Assembly: GCF_005239225.2 (NCBI RefSeq) | Contig: NC_133300.1 | Coordinates: 12,863,875 to 12,927,874, forward strand | Source: Populus alba | Taxonomy: Eukaryota > Streptophyta > Magnoliopsida > Malpighiales > Salicaceae | Direction of reading: 5' to 3' | Length of the DNA: 64,000 bases | Shown here: positions 31,970-45,530 of the stretch, piece after piece | How the letters are laid out: every line of letters starts with the position of its first letter | How positions within the stretch are numbered: the stretch's first letter is position 1 | Notes under the pieces: model-generated | Told to the model about the DNA's origin: nothing | Seen by the model: only the letters and a program-made list of their open reading frames with translations | Databases searched by the model: none | Position numbers and translations under genes: made by a program

Positions 31970-33700
31970 ATGATAAGCAATAAGTTCTTACCAAAAATTT
32001 CAAGGGTTTGTTCTAAGTAAAAGAATCACCACCTAGTTTATGGTAACTAAGAAACCCTAATTGTTCTTTCAGATGCTTTAGATAAGAGGCTAGTTATATA
32101 ATAAGAAAGATAATGATCACCCTATGCATCCTATATAAGGTAAATTGCATTGTTTTTTGTTTTAAAATGAAATATCTTTATTATGCTTAAAGATTACCTA
32201 AACCTACATGTTTTTTTTTTAATTAAACTAAATAGTGGTTTTGGATTTAGGTTCGATGATGACATCATCCCAATTTTAACCAAAAAACAAGCTTTGGGCC
32301 TTACATAAACATGTAATTGCCAATTCAAATACTTGATAATCAACATTCAAGGATAAAAACCAAGAATGAGTCATCTAATCTTAAGTTGAGTTCTTAAAAT
32401 AAATGACAGCAAATACGCGTCATGAAAAATAAAAATGTAGAAATAATATAATAAGAGATATAGATGTGTATTCACCAATTCTATTACCCTATAGTCAAAA
32501 TTCAAGGATATGAGCCATTTAATGAGTCACCTGATCCTCAATTGAGTCTTCATATAAAAGACAATAAATACACGGACACAAATATAACAAAAGACACAAA
32601 TGTGTAATGACCATTTTTTATTATCCAATGGTTAACATCTAATGATAAGAGCCAATAACGAGTTCTCGAATATTAGGTTGAGTTCTCGACTAAAAAAAGA
32701 TAAATACATAGACACAAATTTGATAATCATATATGTATCTAGTTTCCACATAAGACCAATCACTTATGCATTGGATAAACCAATTTTAAATCCACTCCTT
32801 CCAACCCTATTACATGATAATGATTTCCATCCTTATTTCCCCTTGTACAAATATCATATCCCCAGCGGTTTCATACCTCTAAGGTTGTCATGCAACGACG
32901 TGAATCTATAACACATACACAATAGTCAATAATGTTACAAATCATTCAACAAATAAATATCAATAATATTACAAATTATGCAATAAATAAATTAATTAAT
33001 GTGTTAGGGTTAAAAAGCAACCAAAGGAGCTGCTAATGTTAACTAAAACCCATTGAGAATGACTTAGATAATGACAGCATATAGGTTGCATATATGAAGG
33101 GATAATCTGGATTGCGGGGCATCATTGCACATATCAATGCGGATAAGAAGCATGTGGGCTAGCAGATCAAAGGCCCCTCCTCCTTCTCTTTTTCCTTCTT
33201 ACACGGGCAAGGTAGTCCATTACTATCTAATATAGGAGATCGAAAAGGATAAAGTTTTGGCTAACTATTCTTTTCTAATAAGGGAACAACTAAGTGTTGG
33301 CTGAACTTTCTTAAAGGCCAAAAGGCAGTGATCAGACTAATTTGGTGAGGAAGAGGATTTGTTGCTATTGTGCCTCTTGATTTGGCTTGGTGGCTGTCGT
33401 GGTGAGGTTGTCGGGTTTTAATTGAGAGAAAAAGGGGGTTATTGCTGATGTGGTATCATGGTGAGAGTTGCAAGAGCTTCTACCATGTATGTGGTTATTT
33501 ATTCCACCTGATTTTGATTTGACAATTGTGAGTGTATGAAGGAGTAAAAGATGTGGTTGTTAGGGTTTTGATCTTTATTCCTTTTTCATGTTTTTATTTT
33601 TTGTTTTTTTTTGTGTGTTTTTCTAATGTTTCTTTCTTTCTTTGCCTATTTTTTTTTTAATCTATAACTCAAGCCCCTACTTATAGCGTTGAACCCTCTA
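31970..33700 (-). mobile_element. Degenerate Gypsy LTR R-U5, minus orientation
   Basis: Sequence from about 31,990 to 32,170 aligns by eye with the U5 part of the inner LTR at 12,700-12,880: CACCACCTAGTTTATGGTAA, then GAAACCCTAATTGTTCTTTC, then a GGTAAATTGC block in the same order. A minus TATA-like TATAAGTAGGG lies near 33,685, giving a U5-to-TATA distance of about 1.7 kb against 1.9 kb in the inner LTR. Much older than the 12-25 kb copies. Confidence 0.5.
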
Positions 33701-34766
33701 GAAAATAAAACTTATTAATTAATTCGAAGATTTTTTTTTCTAGACCATAATTGGTGATTTCCTAAATATCTTTAGTATAAATTTTCCATGTGGTCTACCT
33801 TGTTCCTAATTATATTTGAGTCTTCATTTTAGAAAAGAAAAAGATCCTTTTCTATTTGAAATTTGATATTGCAGTATATTATTTGATCTTTCAAAACTTT
33901 GTTGTTTATTTTGTTTTTTTTTTATTTTTTTTATTTTCTTTTCATTTTACTCTCTCATTTTTTTTGTTTTTTGTTTTGTTTGTTTAAAGAGGAGTTAAAA
34001 ATAGGTTATAATAACAATAATAAATTGTGATTGAGGATGGATGAAAATGTTTGATTGAAAAATGTGATAGTTGTTATGAAGTTTACTACGAAGTGGGAAA
34101 AAGGAAGGTTTTTTTTTTTTTTTTCTCCCGAATAATATAATATCATAATAAAAATTAGTGGGTGGACAAGCAATTACCCGTTGCAAGTTATTATTTCTTT
34201 CATGTAAACTTTATATTTTGTATCTTATTATTATTTTTATTTCAATTTTAATTAGTTTGAAAATATTTGTATGGGCCACCGAGACATTTAACGAAAATTG
34301 TTATCATTATTCTTTTTTAACACGTTTTTAACGGATAGGTAAGATTGGAATAATCAGATAACAAAGTAAAGGACGAAATTAATAAAAATAATTAAGGAAG
34401 GGCGACATTGAGAGTGATCTTATAAATGAAGGATGCTTTTGTAGTTAACCAATTAAAATTTAACTCAGCAACAATTGTATTGATGGTAATGGAAGCGTAA
34501 TTCATGCGGCTAAAAAAATGTCCTGTAACTAATTAGCAAAACTATTAAATATAACTTGGTATTAAACGGATTTATTTATATTTTAATAAAGTTAATTCAA
34601 AATAAAATTATTTCAGAATTTAGAAAAATAAAATGATATTCTGAATTATTTTATAAAAAAATTAAATTAAATTTTAATCAGGTAAGTGGATTCGGGGAGA
34701 CGTGCAAAAATTCAGGATGATTTTAAAATCATTAAAATCGGGTCCAAATAATAATTTGTTTTTTCA

Positions 34767-34840
34767 GCGCGAAATAAATAAAATGGCAAAGGCGCGGTCA
34801 AAACCCTAGAAATCGGAATATATATATATATAAAAAGATA
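34767..34840 (+). promoter_or_regulatory. Promoter elements of the KH-domain gene
   Basis: In order: GCGCGAAA (34,767; reverse complement TTTCGCGC, an E2F-type site), AAACCCTA (34,801; telo-box) and an AT-rich TATA region ending TATAAAAAG (about 34,813-34,836), about 50-60 bp before the likely transcript start. Telo-boxes and E2F-like sites are frequent in promoters of plant growth-related genes. Occupancy is inference. Confidence 0.5.
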
Positions 34841-34923
34841 CAGCATACAGAGACAGAGGACGGAATCTGCTAAAAAAGTCACTCTGATTTAACATTTCTC
34901 GCTCTACATCATTCACTTTCTAG

Positions 34924-35203
34924 GTAATAATCCAATCCGAATCTTTACGATCTTGCCCTGATTGTGTAATTTTGTTTGCTAATTAGGGTTTTTACTTTTT
35001 GATTTGGCCAGATCTAGGGCTTATTTGACTAACCATTGCTTATTTGATCTAAAGTTATCATCTTTTTCTCGAAAAGAATTCATAATTTCTTTTAGTGGAT
35101 GTTGGTTTTCTTAGTTATTTATGAAGTTTAAAATATTATGGATCGAAGTTTTTTGTTTTTAGAATTTTGATTATATTGTGTAATTTTGATGGGGTTGTTG
35201 TAG
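34924..35203 (+). other. 5'UTR intron of the KH-domain gene
   Basis: Donor CTAG|GTAATAATCC and acceptor TTGTTGTAG|AAAGTAG bracket a T-rich segment between the promoter and the ATG at 35,226. A leader intron is common in this gene class. It is predicted from splice-site sequence only. Confidence 0.6.
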
Positions 35204-35225
35204 AAAGTAGTCTCTGTTGATTGTA

Positions 35226-38078
35226 ATGGCGGGGCAGAGGAATAGTTACGGGAAGCGGGCTCATTCGCAGTCAGATTATGATATTGGTGGAAATAAGAGG
35301 AGAAATTCCGGTGACGATAGAGAACGTTTTGTTATTGATTCGCAAGATACTGTGTATCGGTATTTGTGCCCGGCTAGGAAGATTGGAAGCATAATAGGAA
35401 GGGGAGGGGAGATTATTAAGCAATTAAGGATTGACACTAAGTCAAAGATTAGGGTTGGTGAAACAGTGCCGGGCTGTGAAGAACGTGTTGTTACCATCTA
35501 TAGCCCGAGTGATGAGACTAATGAATATGAAGACAGTGGTAATTACATTTCTCCTGCACAGGATGCTCTGTTCAGGGTGCATGATAAGGTTATTGCAGAA
35601 GATTTGCAAGTTGAAGATGACTCTGAAGGAAGTCCACAAGTCACCGCAAAGCTTCTTGTACCATCTGATCAGATAGGATGTATTATTGGGAAAGGTGGGC
35701 AGATTGTTCAGAACATACGCAGTGAGACTGGTGCAGTAATACGCATTCTCAAGGATGAGCATTTACCTCCTTGTGCGTTAAGCTCAGATGAGCTTGTACA
35801 GGTATTCCTATTTTTTTTTGCCTGCCATTGTTTCCATTAGCAATTTCACATGGTACAATTTCTTTGTTCCATTTTCAAAAAACATTTCCGCTTCATTTTT
35901 TTCTTAGTTCGGGAACTTGTTTAAGGGGATAGTTTATAGACAATTACAGTTATTAGATCAAAATAAATCTTGGTTTTATGATTGTGACAAGTCATGCTCT
36001 TATCTGGTTGTCATCTGGGTTCCTTTTCTTGCGTGCTGTGAAATAAACTTCCTTTTTGGGAAGGGTCTTCTTCCTTGGACTAGTTAATGATGTTTGGGGA
36101 TTTGATACTTGCTCAGCAATGTGTTTGGATCCCTTTCATCATCTTCAAGTAGGCATTCATTGGATTTGAGGGTATAGACTCTAGCTTTGTACAATGAACG
36201 AGGCCTATAATTTTTCCTTTCCTTTTCTTATATAATTGTTGTTATTGGTGGCCAGATTTCTGGTGAAGCTGCAGTTCTCAAAAAGGCTTTATATCAAATA
36301 GCATCTCGCCTTCACGATAATCCATCACGGTCTCAGCACTTGCTTGTTTCTGCTGTTCCAAATGTGTACTCTTCTGTTGGTTCCCTGGTAGGTCCATCTG
36401 CAGCTGCCCCAATTGTTGGAATTGCTCCTCTCATGGGTCCTTATGGTGGTTTCAAAGCTGATACCGGAGACTGGTCTCGATCATTATATTCGGCTCCAAG
36501 AGATGAACTTGCTTCGAAAGAATTTTCACTTCGTGTGGTATGTCCAACTGCCAACATTGGTGCTGTAATTGGGAAAGGTGGTACCATCATCAACCAGATC
36601 AGACAGGAGTCTGGAGCAACAATCAAAGTTGATAGTTCAGTTGCTGAAGGAGATGATTGCTTGATAACTATTTCAGCGAAGGAGGTATAATACTTGTATA
36701 TTCTTTTAAATCCCTCTTTTGGGTCTCTGTTGAGCTCCTTTGACATTGTTTATGATGGATTTCTAATTGTTCTATACCAGATCTACGATCAATATTCTCC
36801 AACAATAGAAGCAGCCTTACGTTTGCAACCTAGATGTAGTGAGAAAATGGAAAGAGATTCAGGTCTCATCTCTTTTACTACCCGTCTACTTGTGCCCTCC
36901 TCTCGTATTGGTTGCCTTCTGGGTAAAGGAGGAGTTATTATAGATGAGATGAGGAAACTTACCAAAGCTATCATTCGAATACCTAGAAAGGAAAATCTTC
37001 CCAAAGTTGCATCTGATGATGATGAGATGGTGCAGGTAAAGAAATATCTCTAATGGTTATTGAATTGAAATTTTTTTTGTATCATCTTTCTGGGCCTGTG
37101 GCTCATGTTCCTCGAGTTAATGTAATATTGAGACCAATCCTCTTACTTTTGACCACAAGATTGCTGGAGACCTGGATGTTGCCAAGGATGCTCTCATACA
37201 AATAAGTCGACGGTTAAGAGCTAATGTTTTTGACAGGGAAGGTGCAATGTCTGCTATTCTACCAGTTTTACCATACCTTCCTGTCTCAGCTGAAGGTTCG
37301 GAGGGTCTAAATTATGACAGTAGGGATGGTAAAAGACATGGACGTGGGAGCTCTTATGCTGGCGGTTATAGCTCAAGTGATTATGCTTCTGGTGACGGTT
37401 ATGGCAGCTATGGTAGCTCACAGGTATTGATTTGTAGATGTGATAATATTACACATACATATTGTTTTAGACTTGCAGCATATTGAGGGAGTGGTTTCCT
37501 TTGTTTCCTGCTCTTAGCCTTTTTCCATATTTTGAACATGTGCTATAATGCTATTTGACATGGAAAATGAGTAAACTGTAAAATTTGCCAATACTTCTTG
37601 TTCATACCCACTCATTGTGCAAGTTATTGCTTTACTTGATTAGTGTTTATCTTTGTCTTTTGTAGATTAGTGCTAGCGGAGGTCCTTATGGAGCCTATGG
37701 AAGTTATTCTTCAGGACGCACTGGTACTTCCGGGTAAGAAATATTTTGTCATGTGCCATTGTTTGAATCCTGTTTAAATATTTATTCATGTAATTTGTGT
37801 CTGTTCTGGACTCAGTGCTAGAGTTTTAAAGATTAAATTCTTAACCTGTGTGGACCTGTAACCTTGTAATTAGATGCCACATGTTCAGTTGACATGTCAT
37901 TTTCAATTCAGTTTATCTGTGTTTTGCTTTTATGCTGCTTTTTCTAGGAGTTTTATTGTGCAAGTTATGTTCACACATCCTTTGGGTAATCGTGTTGTAG
38001 AAATCCTAATTAGCAACTTCATCAATTATCAGGTTATCTGGCCAGGCCCCTGTTTCTCGACGCAAAAGCTATTACTAG
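35226..38078 (+). CDS. KH-domain RNA-binding protein, four KH domains (6 coding exons)
   Basis: Coding exons 35,226-35,801, 36,256-36,684, 36,781-37,035, 37,160-37,423, 37,666-37,733 and 38,033-38,078 join in frame to 545 residues ending SRRKSYY and a TAG. All introns are GT-AG. Start is ATG of MAGQRNSYGKR; an upstream in-frame TTG at 35,217 is not a plausible start. KH1 is about residues 43-115 (GRGG 58-61), KH2 139-212 (GKGG 155-158), KH3 282-350 (GKGG 298-301), KH4 366-440 (GKGG 383-386). Each retains the GxxG loop that grips single-stranded RNA. An N-terminal basic stretch (NKRRN) may aid nuclear entry. The tail is Gly/Ser/Tyr-rich. The architecture is that of the plant HEN4/At4g18375/At5g15270-like group, whose members regulate pre-mRNA processing. 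The exact orthologue is not assigned. Three exon starts begin with ATT right after AG, helping to fix the joins. Confidence 0.93.
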
Positions 38079-38520
38079 AATTTGATGATGGCTACTGCAG
38101 GTAGACTGGTTTTACATTGTATATTCTGTGTGTATACAGATGAGTGGAAATTTCCACAGATAAGGCCAATCACATTGTAGCTTGCGGCAGTTTCATATCA
38201 TAACCTATCCAATCTCCCTCTGTATAGGATTCTGATGCACTTATTTACCTTTGCTTCCTCTCCTTTCCCATCAAAACAGCTGAGATCTATGAAGCCTGAA
38301 GCCAGCCTACTGCCTCTTTTGATGAAGCCTACTGCCTACACTGGAAGACCAGGTGTACGGGGATTTGACATACACTTGGCCCACCTTGATGATCTCACCT
38401 AGAAGAACCAAATATATTTGGAGATCTTGATATTGACCAAACACTTGTCATGTCCCTGATAATAAATTACCGAGCTCTAAGAACCTCTTTAGTGGCACGC
38501 CTTTATTGTTTTTCTTGTTA
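38079..38520 (+). other. Probable 3'UTR of the KH-domain gene
   Basis: The sequence downstream of the TAG has mixed composition without repeats and an AATAAA at about 38,461, a candidate polyadenylation signal. Whether transcription ends here is inference. Confidence 0.4.
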
Positions 38521-40010
38521 GTGGAACTTGTCTTTTAATTATGGGGACCGTGTTTCTTCCATCCTTTGGTGGTTGTGTTTCTTCCATCCTATAGCACTTG
38601 TATTAAGAGTAACTTGGGTTTTATTTCCTGCAATTCTCTGCTACACCAGTCGAGTTTGATTTTTGAATTTATGCTGGGTTTGATTATTGGAAATTGTTTA
38701 GTTGCTCTGCAGTGTTTGAGTATTCTAACGTTAACTGAATTGCTGGATTCACCCTGGCCTCTTGAATCCTCATAGGCAATTAAGATGTGTCATGCTATAA
38801 TTCTTAGCTGGGATGTCTTTCTGTATGGATGAATTCTATATTCAAGAACTTCTACACCTTCTACAAAAATACATTTGTTTAAAATGTGATAGACCTGATT
38901 GAAGCCAGAAGCAACATTTCTTTAAAGCATGCATTATATACCAAGAAATTTATTGAAATTGCATCGGAGCTTGGAGTTATGAGCCATGCATTGAAGAAAC
39001 ATATATAGTTGCATTCTAGTATGTCCTTTGTAAATTTTTAACCAATCTGTGCCCTCATTATGTGCTTGGATGTTCAAATGTGCCCTTGCCTTGATTGTAC
39101 AATTGGCCAAGTTGCTGTATCTGGCAGTTTTTATTGGTTTGATTTGTATTTTGTAGCTCAGAACTTAATTTTGTTTATAGTGATGAGTTTTGTGAATGAA
39201 GGCAGAACTAAAGATGAGAATTTCTTGAAGGCTCGTATCACGGACTCTGCTGTGCTGTCTTGTCCTGTCCGGGTAAGTTTGGAGGTAGTCTTGCTTGAAA
39301 TATAAACAGTTATTCACTGTTGCTTGTATGCTCAAGTTGAGTTTTCAACTGCTATGTTTCAGTCTCTTTAACTCATGCATGTAAAAAAAAAAAATAATAA
39401 TAAATTCTATAAATGCAAAAAAATGCGCTCGGAGAATTAAGGCAGAAGGAAACTGTTGTGCACTAGAACTCAAAAGGTATGATACGAATCACTTTTGATG
39501 GATTTTTATAGCTCACACACCATCGGAGGCTTTCCTGGATTGTTGGAAAAGGTTGAACTCAGGGCTTCAAGTGGTAGGTTATTTTCATATGAAATGCTGT
39601 GTGCTATATAGATTGTTGCGCAGAGATAATTGCCCTGATTGGTTATTGGTTTACGAAAAAATTGTGGCAGGTTCTGTCAGGCATTAACATTTCATCAGTT
39701 TACCTGGCTAATCACAGATGCCAGCACTTTAACTGTGGAAATCAAGCGTATCCAGTTAATTTTTTCAGCGAGCTTTATATGTTTGTATTTGTATGTTTGT
39801 GTATTCAGGCACATGGAAACAACAATTAGATAATTTATTTGCAACGAAATTAAAAACAATAAACTCTAATAAAGTTCTTCAATCACACCCTCTTGTCGTG
39901 TTGGGCATCAAACCCCCTGGCTAGATGAAATTTGCTTTTCTGGGTCAACAAATGAGTGGTTTTCTTGTCATGGAGAGGTAGAAGTGATTCCGACCACCCA
40001 GAGGCTCTAT
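38521..40010. other. Intergenic DNA, no recognised gene
   Basis: Several short ORFs (38,566-38,775, 39,060-39,305, 39,599-39,833) are Cys/Phe/Leu-rich translations of T-rich DNA with no family match. Nothing else can be supported. Confidence 0.35.
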
Positions 40011-40274
40011 TCAATGAGGTCGCAGGGCAAGGTTTAGAACTTTAGAGAGATGAGAAGAGCTTTCCATCATCTTGAGAAAATGAAGATAATCACCGAGAGA
40101 ATCACCGAAATGCTTGATTGAATCGGTGAATATCGTGGCCGGAGGCTGCGTGCCTCCTTTTCCCCAAAGAGAGACATTGTATAACAAAGGAAATCCCTCC
40201 TGCGAATTACAACTCTCGAATGTTTTGATTGGACCATGACTTGCAGACACTTTCCTTGGGCATTTGTCTCTCAT
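40011..40274 (-). CDS. Small hypothetical ORF, 87 residues
   Basis: The minus-strand ORF starts MRDKCPRKVSASHG and ends LNLALRPH. Its composition is more balanced than neighbouring chance ORFs, and a CT-rich leader-like stretch (ATTATTATTCTCTCTCGTCG, minus) lies upstream. I recognise no domain, signal peptide or membrane segment. It could be a small gene, a fragment of a lost gene or chance. Confidence 0.25.
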   Translation of the reverse strand: MRDKCPRKVSASHGPIKTFESCNSQEGFPLLYNVSLWGKGGTQPPATIFTDSIKHFGDSLGDYLHFLKMMESSSHLSKVLNLALRPH

Positions 40275-43200
40275 TTTCCACTCAAGATTCCAATCACCTT
40301 TGTTTCCTGGTTATAGCCAACCAGACGACGAGAGAGAATAATAATTAACAAATTGATCTGTTATACAAGTGCGTCAATCAGGCCACCTTGTTGAAATTCT
40401 CAAAGTTGCTTTAGTGTAGCCCCATTATAGTAATTTTGCCCACCTAACTCCAGGCAAGTGTACTGCGTCCAGTGGACAGGCTCCATTACTCCGTCAAAAT
40501 GGTGTGCAAAATAATTAAAAGGGTAGCTGCTGCTCTGAGTTCACGTGATGGGGATAGATCGTATAGGCTTAATCTCTCTTGGTTTTAGCACCAATGGACG
40601 GTCACATCAATCCTCATGAACCCTCCTTATGGACGGTCACTCAACTTTTCCTGTTACTCTTCTAGACAAAGGACATATATTTGAACAGTTCTAAAGATGT
40701 CTTCTCTGTACAAAAGATAACATAATTAATACTATAGATCACGGACACTTGACTTTATAAACGACCTCATGGGTGCTCCTGTCTCTCGCTTCAAACCCTA
40801 TTCGTCCATGCTCTGCCAGGAGAGCCTTCCTCCAATCTACCCCTTCCTCTCTACCTGTTTCCACATTGTTTTTGTCGAAATTAAAAGAGATAGTTCTCTT
40901 ACATATTTTCTTGTAAGGAATTATTGTCTTTCTTCTTTGGGAAAATTCCTACATATCCTTGTGTCGTTTAGTTTAGGGCATCGTGAGGGCTGATTTCTTT
41001 TCCCCTTTCTTTTTGTCTGGTGCTCCTTCGCTTCATTATTGGAAATGATTATTTCTTGGATGGCCTTTTTATGTCATTTGCTATGGTACTTTTCATCCTA
41101 GGTCTTGCATGAGGGAATGGGGTTTATGTGGTGCAGCCAAGGATGACTTGCCGGTAAAAGCTACGATCAATAGCAATAGCTATGGTATTTTGCATCCTAG
41201 GTTTGGCTCTATATATATATATATAGCCAGTTAATTGCTATAAATCTCAGCACATTTATGTTTTATATGTCTGCACACAGACACACACATCATTGTATGT
41301 CTGATGTTCCACCTCCAATGATCAGTAGTCAATCGGCAAGTCATCTCTGGCTACTCAACTCCCTCCTTTTCTCGTGTCAGATCTTTATGATGATAACGCA
41401 AGACTACGTATACTGGATACTGGTGGGGTGAATGCATGGTTGTTTAATGGATGGATTTTGGCTTTCGGCTCTGACAAGGAATGTTAAAAAACTAATTAAT
41501 CTATCAAGTGAGGTCCCAGAAATCATTTTATATTGTTATTATCTAATATTATTTTCTTCCAATACACACACATCTGCTCAACTGCACAGACAGCACACTG
41601 TTTTTTTCTTTCAAGTTGATGTCATTCTCTCTTTTACTTCTCTGTTATCCTTCAAGGTGCTCAATTTATTGTTTGTATGCTAGCGTGTGTATTTTATGTG
41701 AATTTCTATATATCAACTGTAACTACACTTCAAAATATATGTTATACGTTGATCGAAGATCAAGATGAGCAAGAGTCACTGGTGGAGTCCAAGTAATTAC
41801 AGACCTCATGAACTGTTACAAGTTCTTGATTATCTCATGGGTACGCAAGTATCAAGTAGTCAAGCCATGCTTGCCATATAGCAGCAAGACTGTATATTTA
41901 TTTTTGCGCAGTTCGCTTGCAGGCGTCCTTAGCGGTTGGGAAGCTGGAAACAATTGTCCTTTGGAGGGAGAAGTAATTAATTATCCAAGTTCATTAAATT
42001 GATGTTATGCTTCCTATTGTTTCGAGCAGGTGTGAAAAAATTATTGTACTCTACAAAAAAAGAAAAACAAGATATTAACCTTCTTGCACAACAAACAAAA
42101 AGAAGAAAGCAACACAAAATGATTTTTTTTTTTTTATTCACGTCCATGTACGGACAGTGCATTTTCAACTCCATTTCCAGGAATAATTGAAAATGAACGC
42201 TTTTTTTTTTTTTTTTAAATAAATTGTTTAATTCATTTGTTCCTGGTTCTTTTCTGTTTTTTTTTTTTAATCAACTTTGAGTATAAAGCATTTCAATGAT
42301 ATAAATTTATTTTCCTTTTGATAAAAACTAATCTTTTGGCTCTCATTCTGCTACAAGAGAATCAAAGTTTTCTTTCATCGTAGAAAAATGAATGGGTTTT
42401 GTTGTTTTTTGTTAATATTGTAGGTATTTTTAGGTTTTGCACAAAAACAAAATACTGCTGATATGTGTCTTGCATGTCTCATCTACTCTGATACTAAAAT
42501 TATTATTATTTTTTCTCTTTCTTTTACTTTTTTTTTTCTTGGATTGTATGTTGGTCATGTCAAAAATTCATGCTAAACCTTCAATTTATTTTTTTTTTCT
42601 TTTGATGCAGTCTTTCTTTTCTTATTTACAAAATATTTTACTTACATTGATTATTTATAATTGAATTTTTATTTTTGATTTCCTCTTTGATCATCTACTT
42701 TTTTTTAATTTTTTTTTTAAATTTGATCCTCATTCTTTTTAATTTTTATTTTTTTTATTTTGAATTATTTTCTTGATTGATTTTTTTTTCCAATGCCACC
42801 TCTACGCATTTATTTTCATTTAATTTTATGTTATATTTGGTTTTAATTCTTTTAATTTCTATTTCTTAATTATTTTTTAATGGATTTGTTTTTTACAATT
42901 CCATCCCTAAATAATTAATTTCATTTATTTTTTTCAAAATATTTAATTTAATTTTTTATATTTAAATTTAATCTTATTTTTTTAATTGCTATTTTTTTGT
43001 TGCTTATTTATTGCTTTTCAATTTAATCTCTCAATGTTTGTTTGATTAAAAATCATGCTTTTTTTTTTAAGGGTTTGCTTTTTACTAGGGTCGCCGCAGT
43101 CTCATGACCCAGGTAATAGATCTGAACTATTAGCCTAGGTTGATTTCTGTTTTTTTTTAAAAGCATTTTTTTATATATATATTTTTTGCTTTCCTATTTT

Positions 43201-45298
43201 TACGGTCACCCTAATTTTATATCTTAGGTTATGTGTTTGATTTGTTAACTCGAGTTGGTTGTCAAGTTCGCTCAAGGTTTTTATTGTTAATTTTTTTTTG
43301 TTTTGATAATTTTTTTGAATTTATATTTTTAAATTAACTTATAATAAATTTTTGATGACACCCATATCTGGAAATTTATAGGTTATGAGCTTTTTAAGAT
43401 TTGATCATGTTTAAGATGTATGTTCATATTTGCTTGGATTTACTGATGTTTTCAATTTCATTACCTATGATTTTTTTATTCTTTAAAATTTAATCCTTAT
43501 TTTTTCAATTGATATTTATTTTATTTTGATTTTTTTATTAAATTGCATCCTCAGTTTTTTCTATCAAATTTATTCTCATTATTTTTGTTGCTTTTATAGG
43601 TTTTTTTTATTAGTACTTTTTATACTAATCTTATCATTCAAAATTAAATTAATTAAGAATTATGCTTTTTGATTGAATCTGAGTAAAACATTTCATAAGA
43701 TGTAGCTTTTAAATATTAGACCAGGTTTAAAAGGTATGATTTAATTAATATAGTTAAACAATGACACATTGTATATTAATTAGAATACCAAGTTTAATGT
43801 TAAACCACAACTTATATATAATTACAATGTGTTAATGCTCATTTATACGAGGATGCCATAAAATTCATGTAAGTTTGAAATCTCAAAATTGACTGGTATT
43901 TATGCATGTACCAATTCATATATTATACAAGACCATCATCATCTTGATTTAAATTTTTTTATAGTAGTGGTTTTGATAGTTGCGCAACTGATATAAGAGT
44001 AAACATTATTGCCATTTGAGCATCAATAAGTACACAATATAAGTTTATTGTCTAACATTACAAGGTATGACAAGTAAATTAGAAGGTGTTTGAACGACTT
44101 TTCTGTTCACATAAGGAGTCCTTTGAAATGCTATTTTGATTATTGTTGTCTTTTAAAAAATTAAATTTCAACATAATTATGCATCATGATCATAATGAAT
44201 TTATTGATAATAATATATGTATTTTTTTTAATATTCAGTTGAAACAAAATATAAAAATAAATTTAACTAATCCTTTTCAAATTTTGATTTTAGATTTAAA
44301 GAAAAAGAGATAGATTTGTTTTTGCAAGGACTTTGAATTCTCTATACTTTAAGACTTTTATATTATAAATACAAATTCTAGTATATAAAAAAGTACTTCA
44401 CATATACATATACAGAGAGAAAATCAAAACCCAAAACCACCAATCCATCTCCCTTAATTTTTTTAGCAACTGTCCTCCTCGCACTGTCGGCCACCAACCA
44501 AAATTGTTTTTTCTTAGTAGCCACCACCAGTGTCGTCCTCCACTAGTAGCCATTAACATCAACAACCACAAGTAGACATCCCCACCTTAAAGCTTCGACC
44601 ACCAACCTCTCCTCACAGCAAAGCATCGACCGACAGCCTCTCTTCCCAGCAGCCACATCCATTGCTGTCAGGTTTTCCTCTCGCTTTCACATGACCAAAG
44701 AACCTGAATCACTCAGCCCACAAACAGCAACCCAACACAAACCCAAACCTTTCTCTCACCAAAACCTCCCAATGACAACCATAAAAGCTTGTTCATAGAA
44801 AAACAATCTTCCAGTAAGCAGTAGCTAGCTAGGAGTGTAGCAGTCCCAGGTCAGGTTTCTCAACCTAATCCTTTAGCTTTCTCATGTTTTCTTCCATTGA
44901 ATGCGTGGTTGTAGTTTAATTAGGCTATGCGTTAGGTACAAGAACATGACTTTTCTAAGTTGTGAATATATGAAAAAGATCAAAATAGAAAAGTTGCAGA
45001 TTGGTGTCTTTTGAAGGAGATGAAAACGTGTTGCCTTCCAAGAAAAAAAAATCTCACGTGATAACTCATCGGAGTGTGTTCTTTTCTTCTTTTTGGTTAA
45101 CTGTGTGCCATGGCCTATATTGTTGTGTGGCTTTGTTTACAATCATGTGACCTTTTTCATTTAATTTAGGAAGATGTTTGGTGATGTATCAAAAGAAGAG
45201 GGGATCGAAAAAGATTGCTGTTTTGAGTGCCAAGTGTAAAATAGCATGGCTAGGACATATTTTGTATGTTCTGTCGTTTTCATCACGATGTTTGTTCG

Positions 45299-45300
<2 letters not shown>
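40275..45300. other. Long gene-free stretch with T-rich repeats
   Basis: No supported gene. 42.5-43.6 kb is very T-rich and includes TCGCCGCAGTCTCATGACCC (43,090) and TTGTTAACTCGAGTTGGTTG (43,240), phrases of a degenerate repeat also seen, inverted, at 61.0-62.6 kb. 44.36-44.90 kb has TATAAATA (44,363) followed by CT/CA-rich leader-like DNA (CCACCAACC, CAGCCCACAAACAGCAACCC), possibly an old LTR promoter. ORFs in this stretch are low-complexity. Confidence 0.35.

Positions 45301-45329
<29 letters not shown>
45301..45329. repeat. (TA)n microsatellite
   Basis: A run of about 14 TA units directly before MITE copy 5. Confidence 0.95.
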
Positions 45330-45330
<1 letters not shown>

Positions 45331-45336
45331 CAACAG

Positions 45337-45530
45337 TTTTAAGGTTGTTTGAAAATATGGTGTAAGAAATATTTTTTTTTAATTTTTAATTATTTTTATT
45401 TAAAATTAATTATTTTTTTATATATTTTAAAATCATTTTGATATGTTAATGGTGAAAATAATTTTAAAAAAATAAAAAAGTTATTTTAATATATTTCTAA
45501 AAAAAAATATTTTTTATCCTTTATAACCCT
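45337..45530. mobile_element. Fold-back MITE, copy 5 (degraded)
   Basis: Contains ATTTTTAATTATTTTTATTT, AAAATCATTTTGATATGTTA and AATAATTTTAAAAAAATAAA phrases shared with the other copies. The ends are weak. Confidence 0.45.

Noticed and set aside
35217..35225. Upstream in-frame TTG start for the KH protein (MIV extension)
   Set aside because: TTG is not a likely plant start when an ATG in good family context (MAGQRNSYGKR) follows three codons later.
44363..44900. Possible gene start or LTR promoter (TATAAATA followed by CT/CA-rich leader)
   Set aside because: No ORF, PBS or matching LTR end could be found, so it is only mentioned within the gap description.
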